Part shown: piece after piece, positions 1 through 9,262 of the stretch
How the letters are laid out: every line of letters begins with the position of its first letter
Position numbering within the stretch: the first letter of the stretch is position 1
Assembly (NCBI GenBank): GCA_002205965.3
Contig: NADL03000602.1
Span: forward strand, 248,001 to 312,000
Reading direction: 5' to 3'
Source of the DNA: Kappaphycus alvarezii
Taxonomy: Eukaryota > Rhodophyta > Florideophyceae > Gigartinales > Solieriaceae
DNA length: 64,000 nucleotides
Translations under genes and position numbers: made by a program
Notes under the pieces: generated by a model
The model's database searches: none
What the model saw: only the letters and a program-made list of their open reading frames with translations
What the model was told of the DNA's origin: nothing

Positions 1-1544
1 AGGTATATACTATAAAGATGATACTGAAAATATTTGAGAGCTGGCCAACTGATAATATGTTTGTCGTGAAATGAGGTGTGTGATAGGTTTCAATTTTGAT
101 ACCTCCGTAAGCAGGAATGATAACCTTACCCTTTTCTACGATGACGGAAATGTCATTAGCCGCCTGGAAATCCATTTTTTCGAAATTTTTATAGTATTCA
201 AATACCTCATTGAGTAATATAAATGATTGGAGGCCTTTGAATCCATCAGTGCGGCATCGGAAATCAATTCCTCGATCTTCGCAATAGCGGTACGGAACTT
301 TATCTGGGCAATAAAACCTAAGTAGATTCAGGTTGTTGATTGGGCCTTTCAACAGAACTCAGATCGCTCTGATGACTGATTCCTTGGTTCTCGGTGTATG
401 CAGATTGATCGTTTGAGTTCTCTTGAAAAACTTGGGCAGGGACTTAGACATTGTATTTGGTGCTGTTAGTGAATATAAAAAGAAGGTTACTGCTGGTAGA
501 ACCCCATTCGAACTCGGCCCCTACGTCAACTTCGTCCACGACCACCTTGTCCACGTCTTCGATTGAATCTACTTCCCCCACAACTTCCTTGACCATCCTG
601 ACGGTACCAGAACGCCATTGCAAAATTTATTTGTTTCCCGCACACCCAGCAGATGCCTTCTTCCTTCCTCTTCTTTCCAAATCTTCTGGAAGATGTAAAG
701 AAGCGACTGGTGCTCGGGATTGATGCCTTAGGAACTTAAACTTGGAACTTGGCTTCCGTCGCAAATTTTAACCTTGGCAGTTCTGTTTGAATAACCGTGA
801 TATGTTCTTCAACACACATTTTGCTGGACAAAATGGCGATCTATCTATGCGAAATTTTCCGGACGTGGCGAATCAACTCGGCCTTCTTGTATTCTACATT
901 CAACGACTTGTCGAAGGGTGTAAGTTTCCCTAAGATTCCGTAAAACGTGTTGAGGTGCTCCTCGAACCTTGTCTCTATCTTAACTGCAGATCTTCTAGTT
1001 CTCGCTGTAGGATTACGACAGTTGTACGACAGGCTGATTGTTTGAAGCATTGTAAATATTGGCTAAAGCATTCCAAAGTTCTTTTGCAGTCCTTCCATCG
1101 TCATCATTGATGTAATTGAGGCGAGCCATTGAACCACTGGTTAACATGGTTAACATGATCACAATAACAGAATTGGCGCGAGTCTTCTTCTACCTCCATC
1201 CTTGAATATCATCGGTTGACAGAAGTGCTGCAGGACGATCATCGAGTCCATAAAAGTTAATGGCATCTCCACAAATGTAGGCCCTTCATGTCTTCTCCGG
1301 TTGATAAAATCCTTTGGGCCCGAAAAACTACGCAGCCTCGCTACGCCGTCGACCCCAGTCATAGTGAAAAGCAGTGTCTTACGGTGAAAAGTGATTCCTT
1401 CCTCAAAGAGATGCTACCATTTGATGATGATCGGTATCTCCCTTCATGTGGCGAGCCACGGCGACTTTGCTCGCCTGCTTTTATTCTGACACTCCACCGT
1501 TGTCGGACCCTGCCGCGTTCCTTGCTCCTTACAGTTCCAACCAC
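1..1544 (-). pseudogene. Ty1/copia retrotransposon gag-protease, decayed, runs off the left edge
   Basis: Minus-strand reading in several frames gives copia-type pieces in the right order. Near 1362-1159 there is a gag N-terminus ('GPKDFINRRRH'). At 1050-841 there is the UBN2-type gag core ('FYGILGKLTPFDKSL' then 'KKAELIR'). A basic 'KKRKKASAGC' stretch near 700-660 looks like the remains of the CCHC knuckle. A protease-like 'LMDSKASNH' lies near 250, followed by 'TNILSVGQLS' near 70-40, the usual segment after copia protease. The active-site Asp-Ser-Gly is changed to Asp-Ser-Lys. At least six stops or frameshifts separate the pieces, so this is a relic. The rest of pol would lie left of the window. 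I could not delimit an LTR upstream. The family assignment rests on motif order; the exact ends are uncertain. Confidence 0.7.
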
Positions 1545-1559
1545 GAATGTTCTCCTACT

Positions 1560-3000
1560 GTAAGTAAATAATGGTCCCCTCAGCTGGACCCGGCTCAGCC
1601 CCTCATAGGCAATTATTCCTCATCGTCTAGCCCCATGGCGAAACGATTCCTGGAACTAAACAATATGTATCCTCGTACCAGCCAACAGTAGAGATAAAAG
1701 ACTCCAAACCAAGAGGATCGACAAGAGTACACACGGTATAGTCCATCCCGTACCTGAAGTAGAGCAGCTACTGTACCGTCTGTCGTGTAGTGACACGATC
1801 ACCCGACGAGGAGGAAATGCCAAACACCGGCACGTGTACACACTTTTAGGAGGAATCTCCGTGTGTCATCTGTGCTGACAACCGTAGGTGGTTGACAGTG
1901 TAATGTAGTGTAGTTTAGGTAGATTTGTTAGTATTGATCTCGATCTCGTGGCGCCAAGGGCTGGACCACTAGGGTCACCCCTACCGGGCCACTGGACTAG
2001 GGGGACTTGTACAAGTATCCCTTTCCCCACCCTAGCTCCTACGTAAATGGCAAGCACTTTTTATCCTACTCTTCTCCCCCTAAATTTGCCTCCTACTACA
2101 ACTCCTTTATGGGTAATCCCTTTTCCCTTGGCTTCTAACGGACCGGCGCCATGCTACAGATTCCTTTGCAAACCCCGTCTTGGACGACCGTTCCCGAGAG
2201 TGAGCCAACCTCGTTCCTGTGCTTCCTTTTTCATCCCCGATGGTGTGGATCCCTTCATAGAAGATAGCTTCCGTTACCTGGTGTTCTTTACGTCTACCGG
2301 TGTCTACCACTACACCGCAACGTCCGAGGTTTCGTGTATTAATGAAACGTGTACAAAGAATACGTGTCCAAGGATTGAGTCTTTCTCAGCGTTGTAGTCG
2401 GGAAGGAGGATCAGCACATGGTACCAGCTTACCTCCCCCCTTCTCTCGGAGAGGGTCCCCTGAACATCTTTATATTCCATTCAGAACTCATAGTAGATTG
2501 CCTTACAATACTACCGTGACGCCTTTCACCTCATTTTCACTTGCATTCATCTATCACAGGCTTTTGCGGCTACATATACCCCTCCCGAGCGGGGAAAATT
2601 ATGGACATCTAAACTTCCATAATCATAAAATAAACAAAAAAATTGCCCACTTGCTCTGAAACTATTCTTATCACAACCAGTTTTCTATGGTGGTCTAAAT
2701 GCATACAGAATTTGTCAACAGCAGCCAATCATAGCCAAAGCATCCTTTTTTGTATGAATGTCTCCAAAAAAGACGAAGAACTTCAAAGTTAGTTTAATTT
2801 GGGACACATAATTTCTAGCCCGCGAGTGACCGCCATAAAGTACTGCGTTCAGAACACCCACAACAATCTCTACAACAATTTGGCACTTCCTTCGGAGACT
2901 ACTTGCTTTTTTTTGCTGCGCCTATGCACGGTCTAGGCCATTCGGAAAGGGATATCTTCCGCGATTGCAATGAAGCTTCCCTCTCCAACTAACAAACCTA
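1560..3000. other. Non-coding stretch upstream of the copia relic; possible LTR or leader, not delimited
   Basis: There is no reading frame here with recognisable protein. By position the minus-strand copia relic should have its 5' LTR and leader between about 1560 and 2660. I see no second LTR copy to compare, no clear primer binding site and no target duplication, so no LTR is called. From 2660 to 3000 I see ordinary A/T-rich spacer. Confidence 0.3.
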
Positions 3001-3007
3001 CAGTTTG

Positions 3008-3361
3008 TCACGTTTGGAATTCTGCTTGGCTATTATGCGCTATTTCTTTTTTTTTCGCTGCTGCTCTGCTTTCTGCTTCCATTTCTTCCTTTCTCAAGAC
3101 TCGCTCCTTATGGCGCGCCCTTTCGCTATCCCTCCACCTCTCACGCTCAATAGCAGCCATCCGCTTCTGCTCCTCCGCTTCTCGCTTCTTGCGCCCTCGG
3201 CATCCTTCTATCCCAACCTCCGCTTCTCTCTGTCGGCAGCCTCTTGTTGCTTTTTGAACCTGCTTTGCTCGACGTCTCCCCACCACTCTATCCAATGTAA
3301 CGCAATCAACAGGTACTTCTACAGCGTACAGAACATTTGCAGCATTTGTTCCGGCCGCCAT
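3008..3361 (-). CDS. Hypothetical short protein with a charged coiled coil
   Basis: An open frame of 117 codons starts with ATG at 3361, directly next to the LINE fragment. After about 40 residues it becomes almost wholly Glu/Arg/Lys/Ala ('REAEEQKRMAAIERERW', 'RKEEMEAESRAAAKKKE'), a pattern expected of a single long helix or coiled coil. I recognise no domain. The opposite strand is a long pyrimidine-rich frame, so composition alone may explain the open frame. It could be the 3' end of the LINE reading frame, a small host gene or chance. Confidence 0.22.
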   Translation of the reverse strand: MAAGTNAANVLYAVEVPVDCVTLDRVVGRRRAKQVQKATRGCRQREAEVGIEGCRGRKKREAEEQKRMAAIERERWRDSERARHKERVLRKEEMEAESRAAAKKKEIAHNSQAEFQT

Positions 3362-3389
3362 TATTGCCGTGTGGGGAATGCGTTTGGAT

Positions 3390-4020
3390 ATCAAGATCTT
3401 ATTATGGAGACATGATATGCGAGCGCGTTGCGGAGGGCGTTGTGACGGTGTGTGCGGCCGAACCCGGCAGGGCAGAGGTTAGCCGCGTGATCGCCGAGAG
3501 AGTCCATGGTTCGCTTGCAACTGATACGTTATCGGTATTGAGTAGGTGTAGACCGGCCATCCGAGGTAACGGGATGGTATGGCGGTCCAGTGGGCTCGCC
3601 ACACCTTAGGAGCATTTGTTGGGTGCGCGAAGAGGAATGCAGCGGCGAGGATGTGTCGGAAGGCAAGGCCACGGATCCGGCGCCTGAGTTCGTCGGCACT
3701 GTGTTGATCCGGGCTGGGGTAGGCTGTCCATGTGTCATCCTGCTAGAACTTTTCGGCCTAGGCCTTGAGCTGCACCATATTTAGTCGAGTTTGGATGTTG
3801 GTGGGTATGGTGGTGGGGTCAAGAGGTCCAGCGCAATGAAGTACGTGCGTCCGGGTATTCCAAGGCAATGCTGGCGGAGAGGCGGCAGCGATTGGGCCAG
3901 GAGAAAGGCTCGGTCCCCCCGAAACTTGCGTCCCAGCAGGGCAGCTAATCGCGGGGTAGTAAGGGTGTCAGCGGAGCTAGGAAGTAGTGCTCGTATGGGG
4001 AATGGCTTCTGCAATGCTTG
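3390..4020 (-). pseudogene. RLE-type LINE, C-terminal fragment (copy 1)
   Basis: Minus-strand frames give 'RLAALLGRKFRGDRAFL' and 'GRTYFIAL' near 3950-3800. Next comes 'RIRGLAF' with 'AAAFLFAHP' near 3700-3620, then 'WPVY' and 'MDSLGDHAANLC' followed by 'GFGRTHRHNAL' near 3560-3440. The same series occurs in the better copy at 13.44-14.41 kb ('RIRGLAFRRSPAAALLFAHP', 'LDTLGDHTANLC', 'AFGRRHRHDSL'). This is the segment between the reverse transcriptase and the restriction-like endonuclease of early-branching LINEs, including part of the CCHC finger. Several frameshifts interrupt it. The endonuclease core is missing, so the copy is truncated at its 3' side near 3390. Confidence 0.65.
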
Positions 4021-6895
4021 ATTTACTCAATAGCCGAGTCGAAAGTATGTCACTTGGTAAATTTCCTTTTACTGTATCTAAAATAGTTTCACTATGTTTT
4101 TGCGCAAAGAGTTCGTGTACATTCTTTCTCTTCTCTGTGTTAAATTCGGCCGTTAGTCAAAAGGCCTGTCATTTCTGTAATGTCGGTCTTCTCAGGTATC
4201 TACTCAGTATCTGAATTGGAGATCTACTGCACCGTCCGGTACCACTTTGCACAAGTGTGAGGACTCCGTACACACTACGAAAGCCTCACGGGCACTATGG
4301 TACATGCATACAGTACAGTACAGTACAGTACAGTATGTACAAATGTACCGTATATCGTCCCCACAAAAAGATATGTACCGTACCTAGCAGCCCCACCGCC
4401 TTGCAATCCGCTTTTTATGCGATAAAGGCCCAGCACTACTCCATACACTCGCAGTTTAGCACGCCAACACCGCGAACCCATCCGCTTGGTACCATCTCAC
4501 CCCACCCCCACTCCCCACGCACACACTCGGTACACAAGACCTAAAGCGCTTTCCCCTATTCATCTCCCAGCATCCCCCCAACTCCCAAACGCGCCACAAC
4601 TCCCTCCCTCTCGCACCGCCCACCACCCTCAAAGCACAAACCACCACCAACAAAAACCCAAACCGCAACCGCCGCACCGCAACAATCCACCAAACACCCC
4701 AACGACAATCCAACAGACGCACACGCTACAAGTGTCAACCGTGCACTTACACGAAACATGCACGTGGTTCCGCGGAAAGCGTGCGGGAATTGCGGCGACA
4801 TCACTCGCAAAGGAGAATGCCGCTGGGCGCCAGTGGCGGATAACTGGATTACGAGGCGTGCGGGTAGATGTGGCCCGGATTACTGGCATTGGGTTGGCTG
4901 CCCTGCTACACATCACGTGGCATTGGGTCTCGTGGGCCAGAGGTGTAGGAAGCGATTGTAGTTTGTTTCAGGGGTGCGTTGTAATGAGGACTGGGATCGG
5001 ATGTGATTGGGAGGTGGGTGTTGTACAGTATGTTGCGATTGCGGGCGTGCCGATGCCTTGTACTCATTTATTTCAAAGCGTTTGTACAGTAGTTCTATTG
5101 TACAAAATTAACTGGCATTACAGTAGGGAACTAGACATATATTTGTACAGTAGCATTCTGACGCCTGGTGTATTACTGTACGGTACACTATGGCAGGGTA
5201 GATTGGGTTTGAGGCTGTAATTTTGGAGATGGCACGAGTACAGTACAGTACAGCACGGCATACTCAAGGGCCACCTTACTGTGGTACGGTACACAGTTTT
5301 CGCATTACCGTCCCTTGATTCGGGGTTTTGGCGAACCAGGTCTTTCAGAGGCGGGGCGGTGGGGAGAATACTGTGGATTTGACGTCTGGGAGCGGAAAGA
5401 CTGCCTATGCGGCCCGCGCAGCGGTTGCTTGATGGGAAGACTGCAGGGTTGGGATGCAGGAGCGGAGTACTGTATGTATGTAACAGCTAGCACGAGGCCT
5501 CAAGTGCCCGAGAGGAAAGAAAGATATGTATCGTTTCAATTGGGGAAGTACAGTACTAGAGTTCAAAGCCACCCTGTCAACCATTACATTGGTACCGCAT
5601 AAACAAGTGTGATGATTAGGTTACCAGTACTGTACTCAGTATTGCTCTGTACATTACTGTATGTAGTGCTGAGATTGGTGGTTACAGTACGGTAGATTTA
5701 CAAATACGGGCTTGTGGTTGGATCATCTGAAGCCAAAGCAGCTCGAAGTTGATGTCAACATCAACAGAATAAAAAAAGAATCAGTTATCTGAACCAACCG
5801 GGAAGGTTGCCGGCAGACGGCCAAGATCCGTGGCATAAGCGGGCGGCTATTGACGAATGGCCAAGAAAAGAGACACGACGACAGAAAGTTGCCACGATCT
5901 TGCGTGCGTTTTTCGTTTTTGACTATTTTATGATAGTAAAAGGTTTGTAACCAAGTTTATTCAGTAGATAATAGATAATAGTCAGTGTCAGTGGTGCGGA
6001 TATTCCTGACGTCTGGAGCGGGGGCCGACAGCGTTAAGGGGTTGCCAGTGTTACTCGAATGAGGGAATGAGCAGCACTGGGCAGAATGTTGGATTGGATT
6101 TTGTTGCCGGGAAAGGAGAACGCGTAATTTTAATCAAAATTAAGTAGGGACTTTACAGTAAAGTATTTTTGGGAGAGGATAAAATGTTAAATAAGTTGGA
6201 GTTACCTTCCCTCAGCCTCATGCCGGGATAGCCAATGACAGGATACTATTAAAAGGTCAATGGCATATCAAGATCCAATCAGCGGTGTTCACCGCCCGCC
6301 CTTCTCAAAAGGTCGAGGGTAACAGGCCGATAGGGCGGGAGAAGAGTGTTACGTTTATGACATTGTGCAAAACCACAGTAACAAGTTACCCTTTGAATTT
6401 GCACATAAAGCTGTTACATTGAATGGAACACTTTTACCTCCTCGGTATGTAGAGTGGAGACTGCACTACATACTATACACTGTACTGTAGCTAGCTAGTA
6501 CAGTATCCAACAAAAACAAAAACAAATTAAGAAAAGGGCTTGTTGGTGGTCTAATAAAAAAGCAGTACAAGCTCTTGACAGCCGTCGATCTACCTGTAGC
6601 GTTACCACACGACACCACGACACACCACGCTACTGTACAGTGCACAACACCAGGATCATAATAAAAGACACCTCACCCGTCGCATTCGCCGAATCTCGCG
6701 AGTGATGGATACATGCAGTTGACACCCATCAAACCGCTTCATCACCCGCCACATTTTTCTTTCCGTTTGACCAACCCTCATACTGCCTCCGCCATACATC
6801 AATACCTTCCAATACCTCACCATCCCCACCTCGAACTTACCCCTCCGCCCTCCCCAACCTCTCATCCCATCCGCTTTCCCCGACAAACTCAAACC
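4021..6895. other. Intergenic, GC-rich to mixed, rich in GTACA/TACTGTA motifs
   Basis: Open frames here are driven by pyrimidine-rich composition and none shows a known domain. The plus-strand frame at about 4545-4961 ends in a Cys/Trp-rich piece ('KACGNCGDITRKGEC') after a Pro/Thr-rich stretch. This could be a metal-binding end but does not fit the GATA spacing. The striking content is the repeated TACAGTA/TACTGTA motif, about 15 occurrences in 4.3-6.7 kb, often extended to GTACAGTAC. Short C-rich leader-like DNA precedes the gene at 6896. Confidence 0.5.
4309..4335. repeat. (TACAG)n pentanucleotide microsatellite, five units plus TA
   Basis: Five exact TACAG units follow one another and end in TATGTAC. 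The unit is the core of the TACAGTA motif found singly all through 4.3-6.7, 12.0-15.0 and 29.9-30.1 kb. A three-unit copy lies at about 5238-5253. Confidence 0.9.
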
Positions 6896-7752
6896 ATGCC
6901 ACGCCGTCCCACCACCCTCCGCTTCTCCCCACCCCCATCCCCACCTCCCCCGGTCGCCGCCGCCGAACTCACTCGCCACCTCCTCGCCTCCCTTTCCTCG
7001 CGCCCCTCCCCCCTCCCCTACCTCCCCGCCCATCCCCGGCCTACAACGCATACCTCTCCCTCCTCACCCTCCTCCCCGACAACAACACCCCCGACCCCAC
7101 CCTACTCCCCTTCCTCACCGCCGTTTCCTCCATCCCCGCCGCCATTCCCCACCACACCCGCGCACTCATCTCCACCTCAAAACTACAATCCGCCGCCCTA
7201 CTTTCCGCCGTCACCGCCTTTCACACCGCAATTTCCACGCTCCTCTCCTTGGAGCATCCTCATGATTTCACCACCTCCGAAATAACAGATAGTGTTTCCG
7301 GCCCCTCCGCCTCGGACTCTGCCACCGTCGTTTCCCTAAGTTCTGCCCGCTCTAGACTTGGCAGTAGAGTCGCCGCCAAGGTAGCCGAGCCGCTCCGCTG
7401 TCGACTTGCAGCACGTGCTGTGCGTCGTCTTGCAAAGGCGACGTGGCTTGCGTCTTTCCCGCTTGCGCGTCGTGCCCAAGATGCATTTCTTACCCATCGC
7501 ATGGGCTTTGCGCCCGAGTATTTGTCGCATATTAGGAATCCGAGTGTCAGGGTTATATTCGTGTATATTATTGACGCTGTGCTCTTGGGCAAGGGTGTCG
7601 GCGTGTCGGCGCCAATGCGCTGTTTGATCGGATATGTGTTGGCTAGGTTGGCCGAGAATGCTGTGTTGACAGCTCATTTTGCGTTTTTGGCGCATCGCTT
7701 TGGCATGAGTGGTGATCAACTGGCAGCGGCTATGGATCTCCCTTTTTGGTAA
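6896..7752 (+). CDS. Hypothetical protein, frame break near 7034 (gene A)
   Basis: The chosen start is ATG 6896 ('MPRRPTTLRF'). This frame carries strong third-position C bias up to 'AELTRHLLASL' and beyond. The coding bias then moves to the next frame at about 7034 ('PAYNAYLSLLTLL'), which stays open to the TAA at 7750-7752. The switch lies at a run of four C and needs one added base, so it looks like a missing C rather than an intron; no GTAAG-type donor is present. The product would be about 285 residues. The N-terminus is Pro-rich, the middle is helical and the tail has a hydrophobic segment ('VRVIFVYIIDAVLLGKGV') followed by 'AENAVLTAHFAFLAHRFGM'. The tail faintly recalls the AhpD/CMD fold but lacks its Cys pair, so I do not assign it. 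It may continue into the frame at 7752. Confidence 0.55.
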
Positions 7753-8903
7753 TGCTGCAGAGAGTGCTTCGGAGAACGCGCAGGGATCAGGTTCCCGTCT
7801 CTAGTAGTACTACTACGACGACAACGGTTTCTAGTGTCAGCACTCCGCCTAACAGTCCCCCTCCCACTGTCTACGCGGATATAAGAAAACGCGTAAGAAC
7901 AAGGAGCGAAGTCTTCGATGAATTCCATCCGGCTGTAGAAGGAGAAAGCTCAACCACAAAGGAGCGTTCGCTCGCAAGCACCTTTTCCATCCGCAAGCGT
8001 GCTTTATCCGTTACTACTGGAAAGCAAGCAAGTCTCGTAGGCGATCCGATTCATGGTAACCCAGAGGTGGAGTGCCAACTGTCGAACGTCGATCAATACG
8101 GTGGCAGGGCAGCTGAGTGGCAGCCACAATCCGAGTTGCAAAGGGAGCTTCATCAGGTTGATGACAGTGAGAGCGATGACGAGAGCTCGACTAGCACCGA
8201 AACATCCCGCGGTGACTTGTGTGATCCCACCTTGGAAGAGAAGGAGAAGAGCTTTTATGATCTTGGTGATAATCCAGAGGTGCCGGAGGTTGATGGGTTG
8301 AATGCGATCAATGCGGGGGAGGACTACGCATTAGAGGAGGCACAAGATCCCGAGGTGGATGGCATTTACACCAATCCCTACGAAAACTTTTCACCTATCC
8401 TGGAGGCCGACGAGGATCAATGTCGTGCTGCACCGGTAGAAGATGATGTGGAATACTATGACGACGACGCTAATCAAGATGACACTGACTACTGCATCTT
8501 CTCAGAGGAAGAGGTAGCGGTGCTTTTATTGGCTCACGACGTGGCACAGGCGTCCCGCCGCAACTCCCGACGAGGTGCCAAAAACCCCGATGCCATCCCC
8601 AAACCCCTAGTGCGACCTGCCCAAGCAGCTTCAATTCATGACCTATTCGAGGCCGAGGGAATCATGGATATCATTGCCGTAGTCGCTGCCTTTCAACTCT
8701 TACAGCGCTGGACGGTATGCTATCCATATCGCCCTGGTGCCTTAGAAGAACCCGTTTTCAAGTTCATGCAATCTCCGATTGCAAAGGAACTGTGCTTCGG
8801 TTCAGTTGGGCAACGAGGGTGTAGCAAGTCCTCAGCGAAGCTCAGAATAGGTCGTGGGAGATCAATTCGTTTGCCACGTCATGCACTTGTGAATGAAATA
8901 TGA
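7752..8903 (+). CDS. Hypothetical acidic protein overlapping gene A by one base (gene B)
   Basis: ATG 7752 shares its A with the TAA stop of the upstream frame (TAATG). The frame encodes 383 residues. The N-terminal 15 residues are basic ('LQRVLRRTRRD'), followed by a Ser/Thr-rich linker and a long disordered acidic middle ('DDSESDDESS', 'DDVEYYDDDANQDD'). A short basic patch ('SRRNSRRGAK') leads into a hydrophobic helix ('IMDIIAVVAAFQLLQRW'). I recognise no catalytic domain. Instead of a second gene it may be the C-terminal half of gene A: one extra T in the T5 run at 7743-7747 would join the frames without a stop. An overlap of this kind is unusual for separate nuclear genes, so the single-gene reading is favoured. 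Confidence 0.55.
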   Translation: MLQRVLRRTRRDQVPVSSSTTTTTTVSSVSTPPNSPPPTVYADIRKRVRTRSEVFDEFHPAVEGESSTTKERSLASTFSIRKRALSVTTGKQASLVGDPIHGNPEVECQLSNVDQYGGRAAEWQPQSELQRELHQVDDSESDDESSTSTETSRGDLCDPTLEEKEKSFYDLGDNPEVPEVDGLNAINAGEDYALEEAQDPEVDGIYTNPYENFSPILEADEDQCRAAPVEDDVEYYDDDANQDDTDYCIFSEEEVAVLLLAHDVAQASRRNSRRGAKNPDAIPKPLVRPAQAASIHDLFEAEGIMDIIAVVAAFQLLQRWTVCYPYRPGALEEPVFKFMQSPIAKELCFGSVGQRGCSKSSAKLRIGRGRSIRLPRHALVNEI

Positions 8904-9136
8904 TCGTGCTATTCCTCGCTGGCCCTTCTTGATGTTATCGGTTGATACCCATCTGCTGTCTTGTGCCATGTAAATAGATGGATCGTATTTACGAGGACAC
9001 TGGTCTTTAGAATTTGTTTTCAAAACTTGCCGCAGTCCCTAATCACCGGTTCTACTTGTAGGCACGCTGGAAGGAACCGAAGCCCGTTATTGCTTGTACA
9101 GCTTTCGATGTAAAGTATACTTGATGTATGCATTGG

Positions 9137-9192
9137 CAGCTTTTCACGGCGTATTCTGGTGCAGCAGCTTTTCACGGCGTTTTCTGGTGCAT
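9137..9192. repeat. 28-bp direct tandem duplication
   Basis: Two adjacent 28-base units, starting CAGCTTTTCACGGCG at 9137 and 9165, differ at two positions. They lie just beyond the 3' end of the minus-strand gene that stops at 9263, probably in its 3' UTR or downstream flank. Confidence 0.85.
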
Positions 9193-9262
9193 CAATCCTT
9201 GTAAAGGTTTCTCTGGCAAATGTTTGTCTAACCAAGGCACACATTGTAGGTTTATACTATGG

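Noticed and set aside
1660..1690. Primer-binding-site-like TGGTACGAGG on the minus strand near the copia relic
   Set aside because: It matches the initiator-tRNA site only in part and no LTR end could be placed next to it.
3005..3415. 136-codon plus-strand frame rich in Ser/Phe/Leu
   Set aside because: It is the complement of the Glu/Arg-rich coiled-coil frame; neither is strong and the minus frame has the cleaner pattern.
4740..4961. GATA-type zinc finger in a Cys/Trp-rich frame
   Set aside because: The second CX2C pair is missing and the spacing does not fit.
4486..5220. 244-codon plus-strand open frame
   Set aside because: It starts at TTG, its first third is pyrimidine-driven Pro/Thr/His repeats and the rest has no motif. 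It also overlaps competing open frames on both strands, so it is composition-driven.
6656..7051. 131-codon Gly-rich minus-strand frame
   Set aside because: It is the shadow of the C-rich coding strand.
6713..7285. 190-codon Pro/Ser-rich frame as a gene of its own
   Set aside because: Only the part from ATG 6896 to about 7034 has coding-like codon use; beyond that the coding bias is in another frame. It was folded into gene A.
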